A stretch of 16,876 nucleotides of DNA from Burkholderiales bacterium (GTDB lineage Bacteria > Pseudomonadota > Gammaproteobacteria > Burkholderiales > Usitatibacteraceae). The translations under genes were made by a program, and so were the position numbers. The stretch is taken from NCBI GenBank assembly GCA_017880705.1, contig JADGRS010000018.1, positions 1 to 16,876 on the forward strand, written 5' to 3'. A model generated the notes under the pieces. That model had not been told where the DNA came from, searched no databases, and was given only the letters and a program-made list of their open reading frames with translations. Shown one piece after another: positions 8,039-15,088 of this stretch. Each line of letters opens with the position of its first letter. The first letter of the stretch is position 1.

Positions 8039-9008
8039 GACGCTGCGCTCGAGTCTGGCGCCGCTGCGCGGCGTTGCGCGCCGGCTGCCGCGTGCGCTTC
8101 CCGAGCCCGCCACCATCGGCATCTGCGCGCTTTCGGGCCGCGTCGACGAGGCGTCGATGGCGGGCGGCGTCGAGTACCTGCGCGACCTGGGCCACCGCGT
8201 CGTCGTGCCCGACGAGACCCTGCACGCGTGGCGTTACTTCGCCGGCACGGACGACGAGCGCCTCGCGGGATTCCACGCGCTCCTCGACGACGCGTCGATC
8301 GACCTGGTCATGGCGGCGCGCGGCGGCTACGGCCTGTCGCGGATCCTGCACCGCATCGACTGGAACCGCGTCGCCACGTGCGGCAAGGCCTTTGTGGGCT
8401 TCAGCGACTTCACCGCCTTCAACATGGCGGCCTATTCCTGCGCGAACCTCGTGACCTTCCACGGCCCGATGCTCTCCATCGATTTCGGCAACGGCCACCC
8501 CGACAGTTTCGCGCAGCAGCATTTCTGGATGGCGTTGAGCCGCGACAGCCACCACATCGGCGAATTCCCCTGCGATCACGGCTACGACGCGCGCCGCGTG
8601 GAGGGAACGCTGTGGGGAGGCAATCTCTCCCTCATCGCGCATCTCGCGGGAACGCCCTACTTTCCCGCCATCGACGACGGCATCCTCTACGTGGAAGAGA
8701 TCGCCGAGGAGCCCTACGCGATCGAGCGTCTTTTCCTGCAGCTCCACCACGCGGGCGTGCTCGGGCGCCAGCGCGCGATCCTGCTGGGCGACTTCACCGA
8801 CTGCAGGCCGTCGAATCCGCTGCGCTATCCTTATTCGATGGACGAGGTGATCGAGACGCTGCGCTCGATCGTGCCCTATCCCGTCATCACGGGATTTCCG
8901 TTCGGCCATGTCGCCCGCAAGGTGACGCTGCCCTTCGGCGCGCCGGGCGCGCTCGCCATCGGCGATCGCGGCTGCTCGCTGCGCTTCTCGGGGCACGTGC
9001 AGCGCTGA
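8031..9008 (+). CDS. ldcA: LD-carboxypeptidase (muramoyltetrapeptide carboxypeptidase, peptidase S66)
   Basis: A 325-residue protein from GTG at 8031, which overlaps the VOC stop by 8 bp. LdcA removes the terminal D-alanine from tetrapeptides released from peptidoglycan, a cytoplasmic step in cell-wall recycling. The Ser-Glu-His triad of S66 peptidases is visible: S125 in GFSDFT, a glutamate at about 222 in YVEEI, and H293 in GFPFGH. The MAARGGYGLSRIL segment is also characteristic. No signal peptide is evident, which fits a cytoplasmic enzyme. The reading frame extends upstream inside the VOC gene to about 7815; I reject that extension because the conserved fold (ATIGICALSGRV) begins only about 27 residues after the GTG. 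The stop is one base from the stop of the convergent oxidoreductase gene. Confidence 0.92.
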   Translation: MAETLRSSLAPLRGVARRLPRALPEPATIGICALSGRVDEASMAGGVEYLRDLGHRVVVPDETLHAWRYFAGTDDERLAGFHALLDDASIDLVMAARGGYGLSRILHRIDWNRVATCGKAFVGFSDFTAFNMAAYSCANLVTFHGPMLSIDFGNGHPDSFAQQHFWMALSRDSHHIGEFPCDHGYDARRVEGTLWGGNLSLIAHLAGTPYFPAIDDGILYVEEIAEEPYAIERLFLQLHHAGVLGRQRAILLGDFTDCRPSNPLRYPYSMDEVIETLRSIVPYPVITGFPFGHVARKVTLPFGAPGALAIGDRGCSLRFSGHVQR

Positions 9009-9009
9009 C

Positions 9010-12000
9010 TCACGCCGCGGCGCGGATCGGAATCCTCTTCAATCGCGCCGAATCGGAAGGATCGCGCCACTGCGCGAGGAGCTGCGCCTCGCGCGCCTTT
9101 GCGTCCTTCAGGTGGCGCTGCTTCACCGGGCCATAGCCGCGGATGAACTCGGGAATCGCGGCGATCTCGGAGGCGAGCTCGACGCGACCGGCATCGAGCT
9201 TTTCGAGGAGCTCGTTCACGACGCGCTCGTAGTCGGCGATGAGCCTTCTCTCCGTGCGCCGCTCTTCGCTGCGCCCGAAAATGTCGAACGCCGTGCCGCG
9301 CAGGAACTTCAGCCGCGCGAGCACCCGCATCGCCGACAGCATCCACGGCCCGAACTCGCGCTTGCGCGGCTCGCCCGTGGCGGGATCGTCCTTCACCCAG
9401 AGCGGCGGCGCGAGGTGCATCACGATCCGGTAATCGCCCTCGAACCGTGCGTCCACGCGCGCGAGGAAATCGGTGCCGGTGTAGAGACGCGCGACTTCGT
9501 ACTCGTCCTTGTACGCCATGAGCTTGAAGAGATAGCGCGCGACGACCGACGCGAGCCGAGTCGATCCCGCCGCCTTCGATTGTTCGGCGGCGCGAACCCG
9601 CGCGACGAAGTCCTCGTAGCGCTTGGCATAGGCGTCGTCCTGGTACGCCGCGAGGAATTCCTTGCGACGCGCGACCATCTCGTCGAGGTCGCGCGAGAAG
9701 CGCTGGCTCTCCGGACGCGCCTCGGGCGGCGTCGCCGCGCGCTCCACCGAGGCCAGGTCGACCGCGGCCCGCCTTCCCCACTCGAACGCCTTCCGGTTCG
9801 ACTCGACGGCCGCGCCGTTCAGCTCGATCGCCTGCAGGATCGCCGCTTCGCCGATCGGCACCAGGCCCTTCTGCCAGGCGTAGCCGACCATGAAGAGGTT
9901 GGTCGCGATCGAGTCGCCGAGAAGCGCGGTCGCGAGGTCGGTCGCATCGACGAAATCGGCGGCGCCGGGCCCGCATGCCTCGCGAATCGCGTCCCCGAGA
10001 TCCTGCGTCGGCACCTGGAGATCCGGATCCTTCGTGAAGCCGCCGGTGGTCGCCACGTCGCCGTTGATGACCGCCCGCGTGAATCCCGACTGCATCTTCG
10101 CTATCGCCTCGTCGGAGGCGGCGACTATCATGTCGCAGCCGATGACGAGACGCGCCTCCCCCGCGGCGATGCGCACCGCGTGGATCTCCTCCGGGCCCCT
10201 CGCGAGGCGGATGTGCGAATACACCGAGCCGCCCTTCTGCGCGAGGCCCGTCATGTCGAGGACCGCCACGCCCTTGCCTTCGATGTGCGCCGCCATGCCG
10301 AGGATGGCGCCGATGGTCACGACACCGGTGCCGCCCACGCCGGTCACGAGGATTCCGTACGGACGGTCCAGCGCGGGAAGCGCCGGCTGCGGAAGCACGG
10401 ACAGCACCTCCTGCACGACCGGGCGCTTCTTGCGAAGCTGCCCTCCCTCGACGGTCACGAAGCTCGGGCAGAAGCCCTTCACGCACGAGTAGTCCTTGTT
10501 GCACGTGCTCTGGTCGATCGCGCGCTTGCGACCGAACTCGGTCTCGACCGGAACGATCGAGAGGCAGTTGGACTTCGAGCCGCAATCGCCGCAGCCCTCG
10601 CACACGAGCTCGTTGATGACGACGCGCTTCGCGGGATCGGGGAACTTGCCGCGCTTGCGGCGGCGGCGCTTCTCCGCGGCGCAAGTCTGGTCGTACACGA
10701 GCACCGTCGTGCCGGAAATCTCCCGCAGCTCGCGCTGCACGGCGTCCAGGTCGTCGCGGTGATGCACCGTCGTTCCGGGCGCGAGATCCGTCACGCTCGC
10801 GTACTTGCCGGGCTCGTCGGTGACCACCACGACCCTCTTCACGCCCTCGGCGAGCACCTGGCGCGTGACCATCGCCACGGTGAGCTGGCCGTCCACGGGC
10901 TGTCCCCCGGTCATCGCGACGGCGTCGTTGAACAGGATCTTGTAGGTGATGTTGACGCCCGCCGCCGCCGCGGCGCGGATCGCGAGCAGGCCGCTGTGGA
11001 AATACGTCCCGTCGCCGAGGTTCGCGAACACGTGCTTCGTCTCGGTGAAGGGGGCGATGCCCACCCATGGCACGCCTTCTCCGCCCATCTGCGTGAACGT
11101 CATGGTCTCGTCCGGGCGGATCCAGATCGCCATGTAATGACAGCCGATGCCGGCGAGCGCCTTCGACCCCTCGGGCACGCGCGTCGAGGTGTTGTGCGGG
11201 CATCCCGAGCAGAAATACGGAATGCGGGCGACCTTGTCGCGCGGGCGCGCGAGCGCCGCTTCCTTGGCCTCGAGAAACTTCAGGCGCGCCTGGATCGTCT
11301 CCGACGTATAGAACTTGCCGATGCGTTGCGCGATCACGCGCGCGACCATCGCGGGCGTGAGCTCGCCGGCCGCGGGAAGGAGCCACTCGCTGCGATGCAC
11401 CTCCCACTCGCCGTGCTCGTCGTACTTGCCGATCACTTTCGGACGCACGTCGTCGCGCCAGTTGTAGAGCTGCTCCTTCATCTGGTACTCGATCAGCTGG
11501 CGCTTTTCCTCGACCACGAGGATCTCCTCGAGCCCTTGCGCGAACTCGCGGACGCCGTTGGGCTCGAGGGGCCAGGGCATGCCGACCTTGTAGAGGCGGA
11601 TGCCGATGCGCGCCGCGTGGTCCGCATCGATGCCGAGATCCTCGAGCGCCTGCAGCACATCGAGATAGCTCTTGCCGGAGGCGATGATGCCCAGGCGCGG
11701 CTTCGGCGAGTCGACCGTGATGCGGTTCAGGCGGTTCACGCGCGCGTACGCGAGCGCCGCGTAGATCTTGTCGTGCTGTAGCCGAAGCTCCTGCTCCATC
11801 GGGGCGTCGGGCCAGCGGATGTTCACGCCCGCGGCCGGAAGCTGGAAATCCTGAGGAAGGAGAATGCGGGGGCTGTCGGGATTCACCTCGATCGATGCCG
11901 ACGAGTCCACCGTCTCGGAGATCACTTTGAACGCGACGTAGCAGCCGGAGTAGCGCGACATCGCGAAGCCGTGCAGGCCCAGGTCGATGATCTCCTGCAC

Positions 12001-12525
12001 GCCGGTCGGATACAACACGGGAATCATCGCGGCGTCGAATGCGTGCTCGCTCTGGTGCGGAAGCGTCGAGGACTTGCACGCATGGTCGTCGCCCGCGAGA
12101 AGGAGGACCCCTCCATGCTTGGCGGTCCCCGCGGCGTTTGCATGCTTGAACACGTCGCCGCTGCGATCCACCCCGGGGCCCTTGCCGTACCACATGGCGT
12201 ACACGCCATCGTACTTCGCGCCCTCGAAGAGCTGCACCTGCTGGGAGCCCCACACGGCGGTGGCGGCGAGCTCCTCGTTCACGCCCGGCGTGAAGAAGAC
12301 GTGGCTCTGCCTCAGATGGTCCTTCGCCTTCCAGAGCGCCTGGTCGAAGCCGCCGAGCGGCGAGCCGCGATAGCCCGAGATGAATCCCGCGGTGTTCAGC
12401 CCCTGGGCGGCGTCGCGCTCGCGCTGCATCATCGCGAGGCGAACGAGAGCTTGGGTGCCGTTGAGAAAGACGCGGCCGGAAGCGAGGTCGTACTTGTCTT
12501 CCAGCGAGATGGGCAGCGCGGACAT
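9010..12525 (-). CDS. Indolepyruvate ferredoxin oxidoreductase family protein (single-chain, IorA-IorB-like fusion)
   Basis: A 1171-residue protein. Residues 1 to about 400 are the pyrimidine-binding and domain II part (FISGYRGSPLGGF, YGKGPGVDRS). Residues about 430-600 form the thiamine diphosphate domain (FCSGCPHNTS, C439 and C442; GDGTYFH at 504-510). Then comes an iron-sulfur segment with C642, C645, C648 and C654 (CxxCxxCx5C) and further cysteines at 675, 681 and 686. Residues about 723-900 are the gamma-type domain (GVGGTG at 729-734). The rest is the family's C-terminal region, in which I see no further motif. The family oxidises aryl or branched 2-oxoacids from amino-acid breakdown to acyl-CoA, passing electrons to ferredoxin; the exact substrate is not determined. 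ATG at 12525 has GAGGAG with a 5 nt spacer. Confidence 0.94.
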   Translation of the reverse strand: MSALPISLEDKYDLASGRVFLNGTQALVRLAMMQRERDAAQGLNTAGFISGYRGSPLGGFDQALWKAKDHLRQSHVFFTPGVNEELAATAVWGSQQVQLFEGAKYDGVYAMWYGKGPGVDRSGDVFKHANAAGTAKHGGVLLLAGDDHACKSSTLPHQSEHAFDAAMIPVLYPTGVQEIIDLGLHGFAMSRYSGCYVAFKVISETVDSSASIEVNPDSPRILLPQDFQLPAAGVNIRWPDAPMEQELRLQHDKIYAALAYARVNRLNRITVDSPKPRLGIIASGKSYLDVLQALEDLGIDADHAARIGIRLYKVGMPWPLEPNGVREFAQGLEEILVVEEKRQLIEYQMKEQLYNWRDDVRPKVIGKYDEHGEWEVHRSEWLLPAAGELTPAMVARVIAQRIGKFYTSETIQARLKFLEAKEAALARPRDKVARIPYFCSGCPHNTSTRVPEGSKALAGIGCHYMAIWIRPDETMTFTQMGGEGVPWVGIAPFTETKHVFANLGDGTYFHSGLLAIRAAAAAGVNITYKILFNDAVAMTGGQPVDGQLTVAMVTRQVLAEGVKRVVVVTDEPGKYASVTDLAPGTTVHHRDDLDAVQRELREISGTTVLVYDQTCAAEKRRRRKRGKFPDPAKRVVINELVCEGCGDCGSKSNCLSIVPVETEFGRKRAIDQSTCNKDYSCVKGFCPSFVTVEGGQLRKKRPVVQEVLSVLPQPALPALDRPYGILVTGVGGTGVVTIGAILGMAAHIEGKGVAVLDMTGLAQKGGSVYSHIRLARGPEEIHAVRIAAGEARLVIGCDMIVAASDEAIAKMQSGFTRAVINGDVATTGGFTKDPDLQVPTQDLGDAIREACGPGAADFVDATDLATALLGDSIATNLFMVGYAWQKGLVPIGEAAILQAIELNGAAVESNRKAFEWGRRAAVDLASVERAATPPEARPESQRFSRDLDEMVARRKEFLAAYQDDAYAKRYEDFVARVRAAEQSKAAGSTRLASVVARYLFKLMAYKDEYEVARLYTGTDFLARVDARFEGDYRIVMHLAPPLWVKDDPATGEPRKREFGPWMLSAMRVLARLKFLRGTAFDIFGRSEERRTERRLIADYERVVNELLEKLDAGRVELASEIAAIPEFIRGYGPVKQRHLKDAKAREAQLLAQWRDPSDSARLKRIPIRAAA

Positions 12526-12536
12526 TCATGCTCCTC
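12526..12536 (-). promoter_or_regulatory. Shine-Dalgarno deciding the start of the indolepyruvate oxidoreductase gene
   Basis: The minus strand reads GAGGAG, then CATGA, then ATG at 12525. An overlapping out-of-frame ATG at 12529 lies only one base from the GAGGAG, too close for use, so the site supports the start at 12525. Confidence 0.7.
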
Positions 12537-12604
12537 AAAAGGGGTGCTTTGGGGCGTGATGCTTCCAGCCCTCGGATTGTGTCCTCGACCGGAAATAGCC
12601 GCAA

Positions 12605-12626
12605 ATTATAAGCGGTTGGACCGCTT
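12605..12626 (-). promoter_or_regulatory. Perfect inverted repeat abutting a TATAAT box upstream of the oxidoreductase gene
   Basis: AAGCGGT-TGG-ACCGCTT (12610-12626) is a perfect 7 bp inverted repeat with a 3 bp centre. On the minus strand it runs directly into TATAAT (12610 to 12605), a consensus -10 element about 80 bases before the oxidoreductase ATG. It could be an operator located between -35 and -10. Alternatively, the hairpin starts about 20 bases after the radical SAM stop and is followed by ATAATTT, so it might act as a weak intrinsic terminator. No good -35 is visible at 16-18 bp, which fits a regulated promoter. Either role is inference. Confidence 0.45.
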
Positions 12627-12646
12627 CCGAGCCAGAGACGTTTCGC

Positions 12647-13738
12647 TCAGAAAAGCGACTGCTGCCCGCTAAGTGAGGGCGGCAGGAAGAGACTGCAATC
12701 CAGGTCGTGCACGTCCCGGTCGAGACCGAAGCGCTGGACGGCCTTGCGGAAGCGCTGCGAGAGGAGCTCGGCGAGGGTGCCCTTGCCCACCATCCGCGTG
12801 CCGAACTCGGGGTCGTTCTCGCGGCCTTCGCGCATGTCGCGGATGCGCGACATCACGTGCTCGGCCTTGAGGGGAAAATGCTTCTCGAGCCATTCCTTGA
12901 AGATGGGGCGCACTTCCCAGGGCAAGCGCACGAGGGCGTAGCCTGCGCTGACCGCTCCCGCTTTCGCCGCGGCTTCCATGATGGGCTCGAGCTCGGAATC
13001 GGTGAGGAACGGGATCACCGGCGCCACGTTCACGTTGACGGGAATGCCCGCGGCAGTGAGTCGACGAATGGCTTCCAGGCGCCTGGCCGGCGCGCTGGTG
13101 CGCGGCTCCATCCTTCGCGAAATCTCGTGGTCGAGGGTCGTGATCGAAAACGTCACGGCGACGAGGCGCTTCTTCGCCATCGGCGCGAGGAGATCGAGAT
13201 CGCGCTCGATCAACGCGGACTTGGTGATCAGCGACACAGGATGACTTGTTTCGTGCACGACCTCGAGGATCGATCGCGTGATTCGCTGCTGGCGCTCGAT
13301 GGGCTGGTACGCATCGGTGTTCACGCCGATTGCGAGGGGCTCGCATCTGTAGCCGGGCTTCGCGAGCTCTTCGCGCAACTTTTGCGCGGCATTCACCTTT
13401 GCGGTCAACCTCGTCTCGAAATCGAGCCCGGGCGACAGACCGAGATACGCGTGACTCGGCCGGGCATAACAAAATGGGCATCCATGCGCACATCCGCGAT
13501 ACGGATTGATCGACTGCGAGAATCCGAGGTCGGGGGAGTTGTGGCGCGAGATCACGCTCTTCGCGTGCTCGATGGAAATCACGGTCTTCACGCGCGCGGG
13601 CTCGTCGCCCGGGTCCTGGAACCATCCGTCGTCGTCGGCCTCCCGCTTCCAGATCTCGAAGCGGCCTTCGATGTTGATGGTGGCGCCGCGGCCCTTCACG
13701 GCTTGGCCATGGTCTCCGGCGGTGGTCTTTAATGGCAT
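12647..13738 (-). CDS. PA0069 family radical SAM protein
   Basis: A 363-residue protein from ATG at 13738. The radical SAM cluster motif is CAHGCPFC, with C83, C87 and C90 spaced CX3CX2C, binding a [4Fe-4S] cluster and S-adenosylmethionine. The segments SQSINPYRGCAHGCPFCYAR, GVNTDAYQPIER and SITTLDHEISRRMEPR are typical of the family that includes Pseudomonas PA0069 and the spore photoproduct lyase-like Rv2578c group. The substrate of these proteins is not established. A TTG at 13786 would add 16 residues; I prefer the ATG because the added stretch is unlike the conserved core and neither start has a clear Shine-Dalgarno. The gene is divergent from the GT2 gene and lies 121 bp upstream of the oxidoreductase gene on the same strand; a functional link is not evident. 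Confidence 0.92.
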   Translation of the reverse strand: MPLKTTAGDHGQAVKGRGATINIEGRFEIWKREADDDGWFQDPGDEPARVKTVISIEHAKSVISRHNSPDLGFSQSINPYRGCAHGCPFCYARPSHAYLGLSPGLDFETRLTAKVNAAQKLREELAKPGYRCEPLAIGVNTDAYQPIERQQRITRSILEVVHETSHPVSLITKSALIERDLDLLAPMAKKRLVAVTFSITTLDHEISRRMEPRTSAPARRLEAIRRLTAAGIPVNVNVAPVIPFLTDSELEPIMEAAAKAGAVSAGYALVRLPWEVRPIFKEWLEKHFPLKAEHVMSRIRDMREGRENDPEFGTRMVGKGTLAELLSQRFRKAVQRFGLDRDVHDLDCSLFLPPSLSGQQSLF

Positions 13739-13799
13739 GAATGAAAGTCTACGCGTGGAAATCGTGCGCGGGGCAGGCAAAAACAAACGAGATTCGCGA

Positions 13800-13846
13800 T
13801 GTGGATAAGCGCCGCTCCCAAGCCTCCATCGATCGGGTTATGCACA
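13800..13846. promoter_or_regulatory. Two DnaA-box-like 9-mers in the divergent intergenic region
   Basis: TGTGGATAA at 13800-13808 is the reverse complement of the perfect DnaA box TTATCCACA. TTATGCACA at 13838-13846, on the plus strand, also fits the relaxed consensus TTWTNCACA. They face opposite ways, 29 bp apart, in the 189 bp between the radical SAM and GT2 starts. No replication genes are nearby, so this is more likely a DnaA-responsive promoter, a titration site or chance than an origin. I see no other clear element in the intergenic region. Confidence 0.35.
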
Positions 13847-13927
13847 AATCCAAGAGCGCCGCGGACCGTGGCCATGCCAGAATGCAGGACAGGCGGCATT
13901 TTGAGGGCGCGAGGCGAAAGCGAACCC

Positions 13928-14737
13928 ATGATCGATGGCAAGAAACTGGTGGTCGTGCTGCCGGCGTTCAACGCAGCTGGAACGCTCGAGCTCACGTTCA
14001 ACGACATTCCTCCGGGCGTCGTGGACGAGATCATCCTCGTCGACGACCGCAGCAACGACCAAACGGTGGAAGTCGCGAGGAAGCTGGGGATCACCAAGAT
14101 CCACGTCCATCCCGAGAACCGCGGGTACGGCGCGAACCAGAAGACCTGCTACCGCGCCGCGCTTGCCGAAGGGGCCGACATCGTCGTGATGCTGCACCCC
14201 GACTACCAGTACGAGCCGAAGCTCATCACCGCCATCGCGGGAATGATCGCCTCCGGAGTCTATGGCGTGGTGCTCGGCTCGCGGATCCTCGGCGGCGGCT
14301 CCTCGGGCGCGCTCGCGGGCGGCATGCCTATATGGAAATACGTCGCCAATCGCATGCTCACCGCAATGCAGAACCTCCTCACGGGCGCGAAGCTTTCCGA
14401 GTACCACACCGGCTACCGCGCCTTCTCGCGCGAGGCGCTCTTGAGCCTGCCGCTTCTCGCCAACTCGGACGATTTCGTGTTCGACAACCAGATGCTCGTG
14501 CAGGCGATCGCGCGCGGCATCCCCATCGGCGAGATTTCCTGCCCGACGCGCTATCGCCAGGATTCGAGCTCGATCAGCTTCGCCCGGTCGGTGCGTTACG
14601 GGCTGGGCGTCGTGCGGACGTCGCTCGCGTATCGCGCGTGGCGATGGGGGCTCGCGCGGCCCGCGTTCCTCGATTTCCGCTCAGACCGGTTTCTCGTCGC
14701 GCCCGGTGCGAGCGTGAAAGATCCAGTAACGGGCTAG
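13928..14737 (+). CDS. Glycosyltransferase family 2, polyprenyl-phosphate sugar synthase-like
   Basis: A 269-residue protein from ATG at 13928; the open frame upstream is not conserved-looking. The GT2 fold is clear: [14 protein letters not shown] at the start, the nucleotide-binding VDDRSND (D39, D40) and HPDYQYEP with D92 in the position of the DXD-type metal ligand. [11 protein letters not shown] follows in the acceptor region. The overall shape resembles dolichyl-phosphate mannose synthase-like enzymes that move a sugar from a nucleotide donor to a polyprenyl phosphate on the cytoplasmic face. There is no obvious C-terminal membrane helix. The sugar and lipid are inferred. Its 3' end overlaps the gtrA-like gene on the other strand by 57 bp, and a GT87 gene is next to that, supporting a lipid-linked sugar role. 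Confidence 0.9.
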   Translation: MIDGKKLVVVLPAFNAAGTLELTFNDIPPGVVDEIILVDDRSNDQTVEVARKLGITKIHVHPENRGYGANQKTCYRAALAEGADIVVMLHPDYQYEPKLITAIAGMIASGVYGVVLGSRILGGGSSGALAGGMPIWKYVANRMLTAMQNLLTGAKLSEYHTGYRAFSREALLSLPLLANSDDFVFDNQMLVQAIARGIPIGEISCPTRYRQDSSSISFARSVRYGLGVVRTSLAYRAWRWGLARPAFLDFRSDRFLVAPGASVKDPVTG

Positions 14738-15088
14738 CAAGTAGTTCACGAAGAGCACCACTCCGGTCGTGAGCACTTGCGACACCATGTAGTGGACGTC
14801 GAGCACGTGGAGGAGGATCGCGAAGATCGCCGCGTTCAGCACGAAACTGATGGCGAGCGCCAGCACGAATCGCGTCATGGCGACGCTGTGGAGTTGCCGG
14901 CTTGCGAACACCCCCCAGTAGTTGAGCGGGTATTTCACGCACGCCCCCGCGAGGAAGCCCACGCAGGTCGCGAGGACTTCGGGCCAGTTCGCCCACTGCA
15001 CCATCGCGATCATCACGGCATAGTGCGTCGCCGTCGAAACGGCGCCGGCCGCGGCGTACAGGAGAAAGCGCCGCAGTTCGCCGATCAA
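14681..15088 (-). CDS. GtrA family membrane protein (putative polyprenyl-phosphate-sugar flippase)
   Basis: A 135-residue protein with four hydrophobic segments and the GtrA features: [19 protein letters not shown] at the N-terminus, [19 protein letters not shown] in the middle and [10 protein letters not shown] at the end. GtrA proteins are thought to move undecaprenyl-phosphate-linked sugars across the inner membrane. The start is assigned to TTG at 15088 because it overlaps the upstream stop as TTGA (15085-15088) and gives the normal family length. The same frame runs open far upstream through the GT87 gene, but that is a shadow. The C-terminal codons overlap the convergent GT2 gene, yet they encode the conserved RYWIF segment, so the overlap is not a mis-called end. 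Confidence 0.88.
   Translation of the reverse strand: MIGELRRFLLYAAAGAVSTATHYAVMIAMVQWANWPEVLATCVGFLAGACVKYPLNYWGVFASRQLHSVAMTRFVLALAISFVLNAAIFAILLHVLDVHYMVSQVLTTGVVLFVNYLLARYWIFHARTGRDEKPV

Noticed and set aside
9112..11781. An 889-codon plus-strand frame opposite the oxidoreductase gene.
   Set aside because: Composition is dominated by His, Arg, Asp, Glu and Leu without domains or a start signal; a GC-bias artefact.
8876..12604. A 1242-codon minus-strand frame longer than the oxidoreductase gene.
   Set aside because: It is the shadow of the oxidoreductase gene in another frame, made of Arg, Gly, Ala and Pro-rich sequence. The real gene has all cofactor motifs and a ribosome binding site.
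12643..12658. Small hairpin TCGCT/AGCGA at the stop codon of the radical SAM gene.
   Set aside because: A five-base stem straddling the stop with no T-run after it; not a credible terminator.
13800..13846. Replication origin, suggested by two DnaA-box-like sequences.
   Set aside because: There is no dnaA, dnaN, parAB, rpmH or AT-rich unwinding region nearby, and two boxes are too few for oriC.
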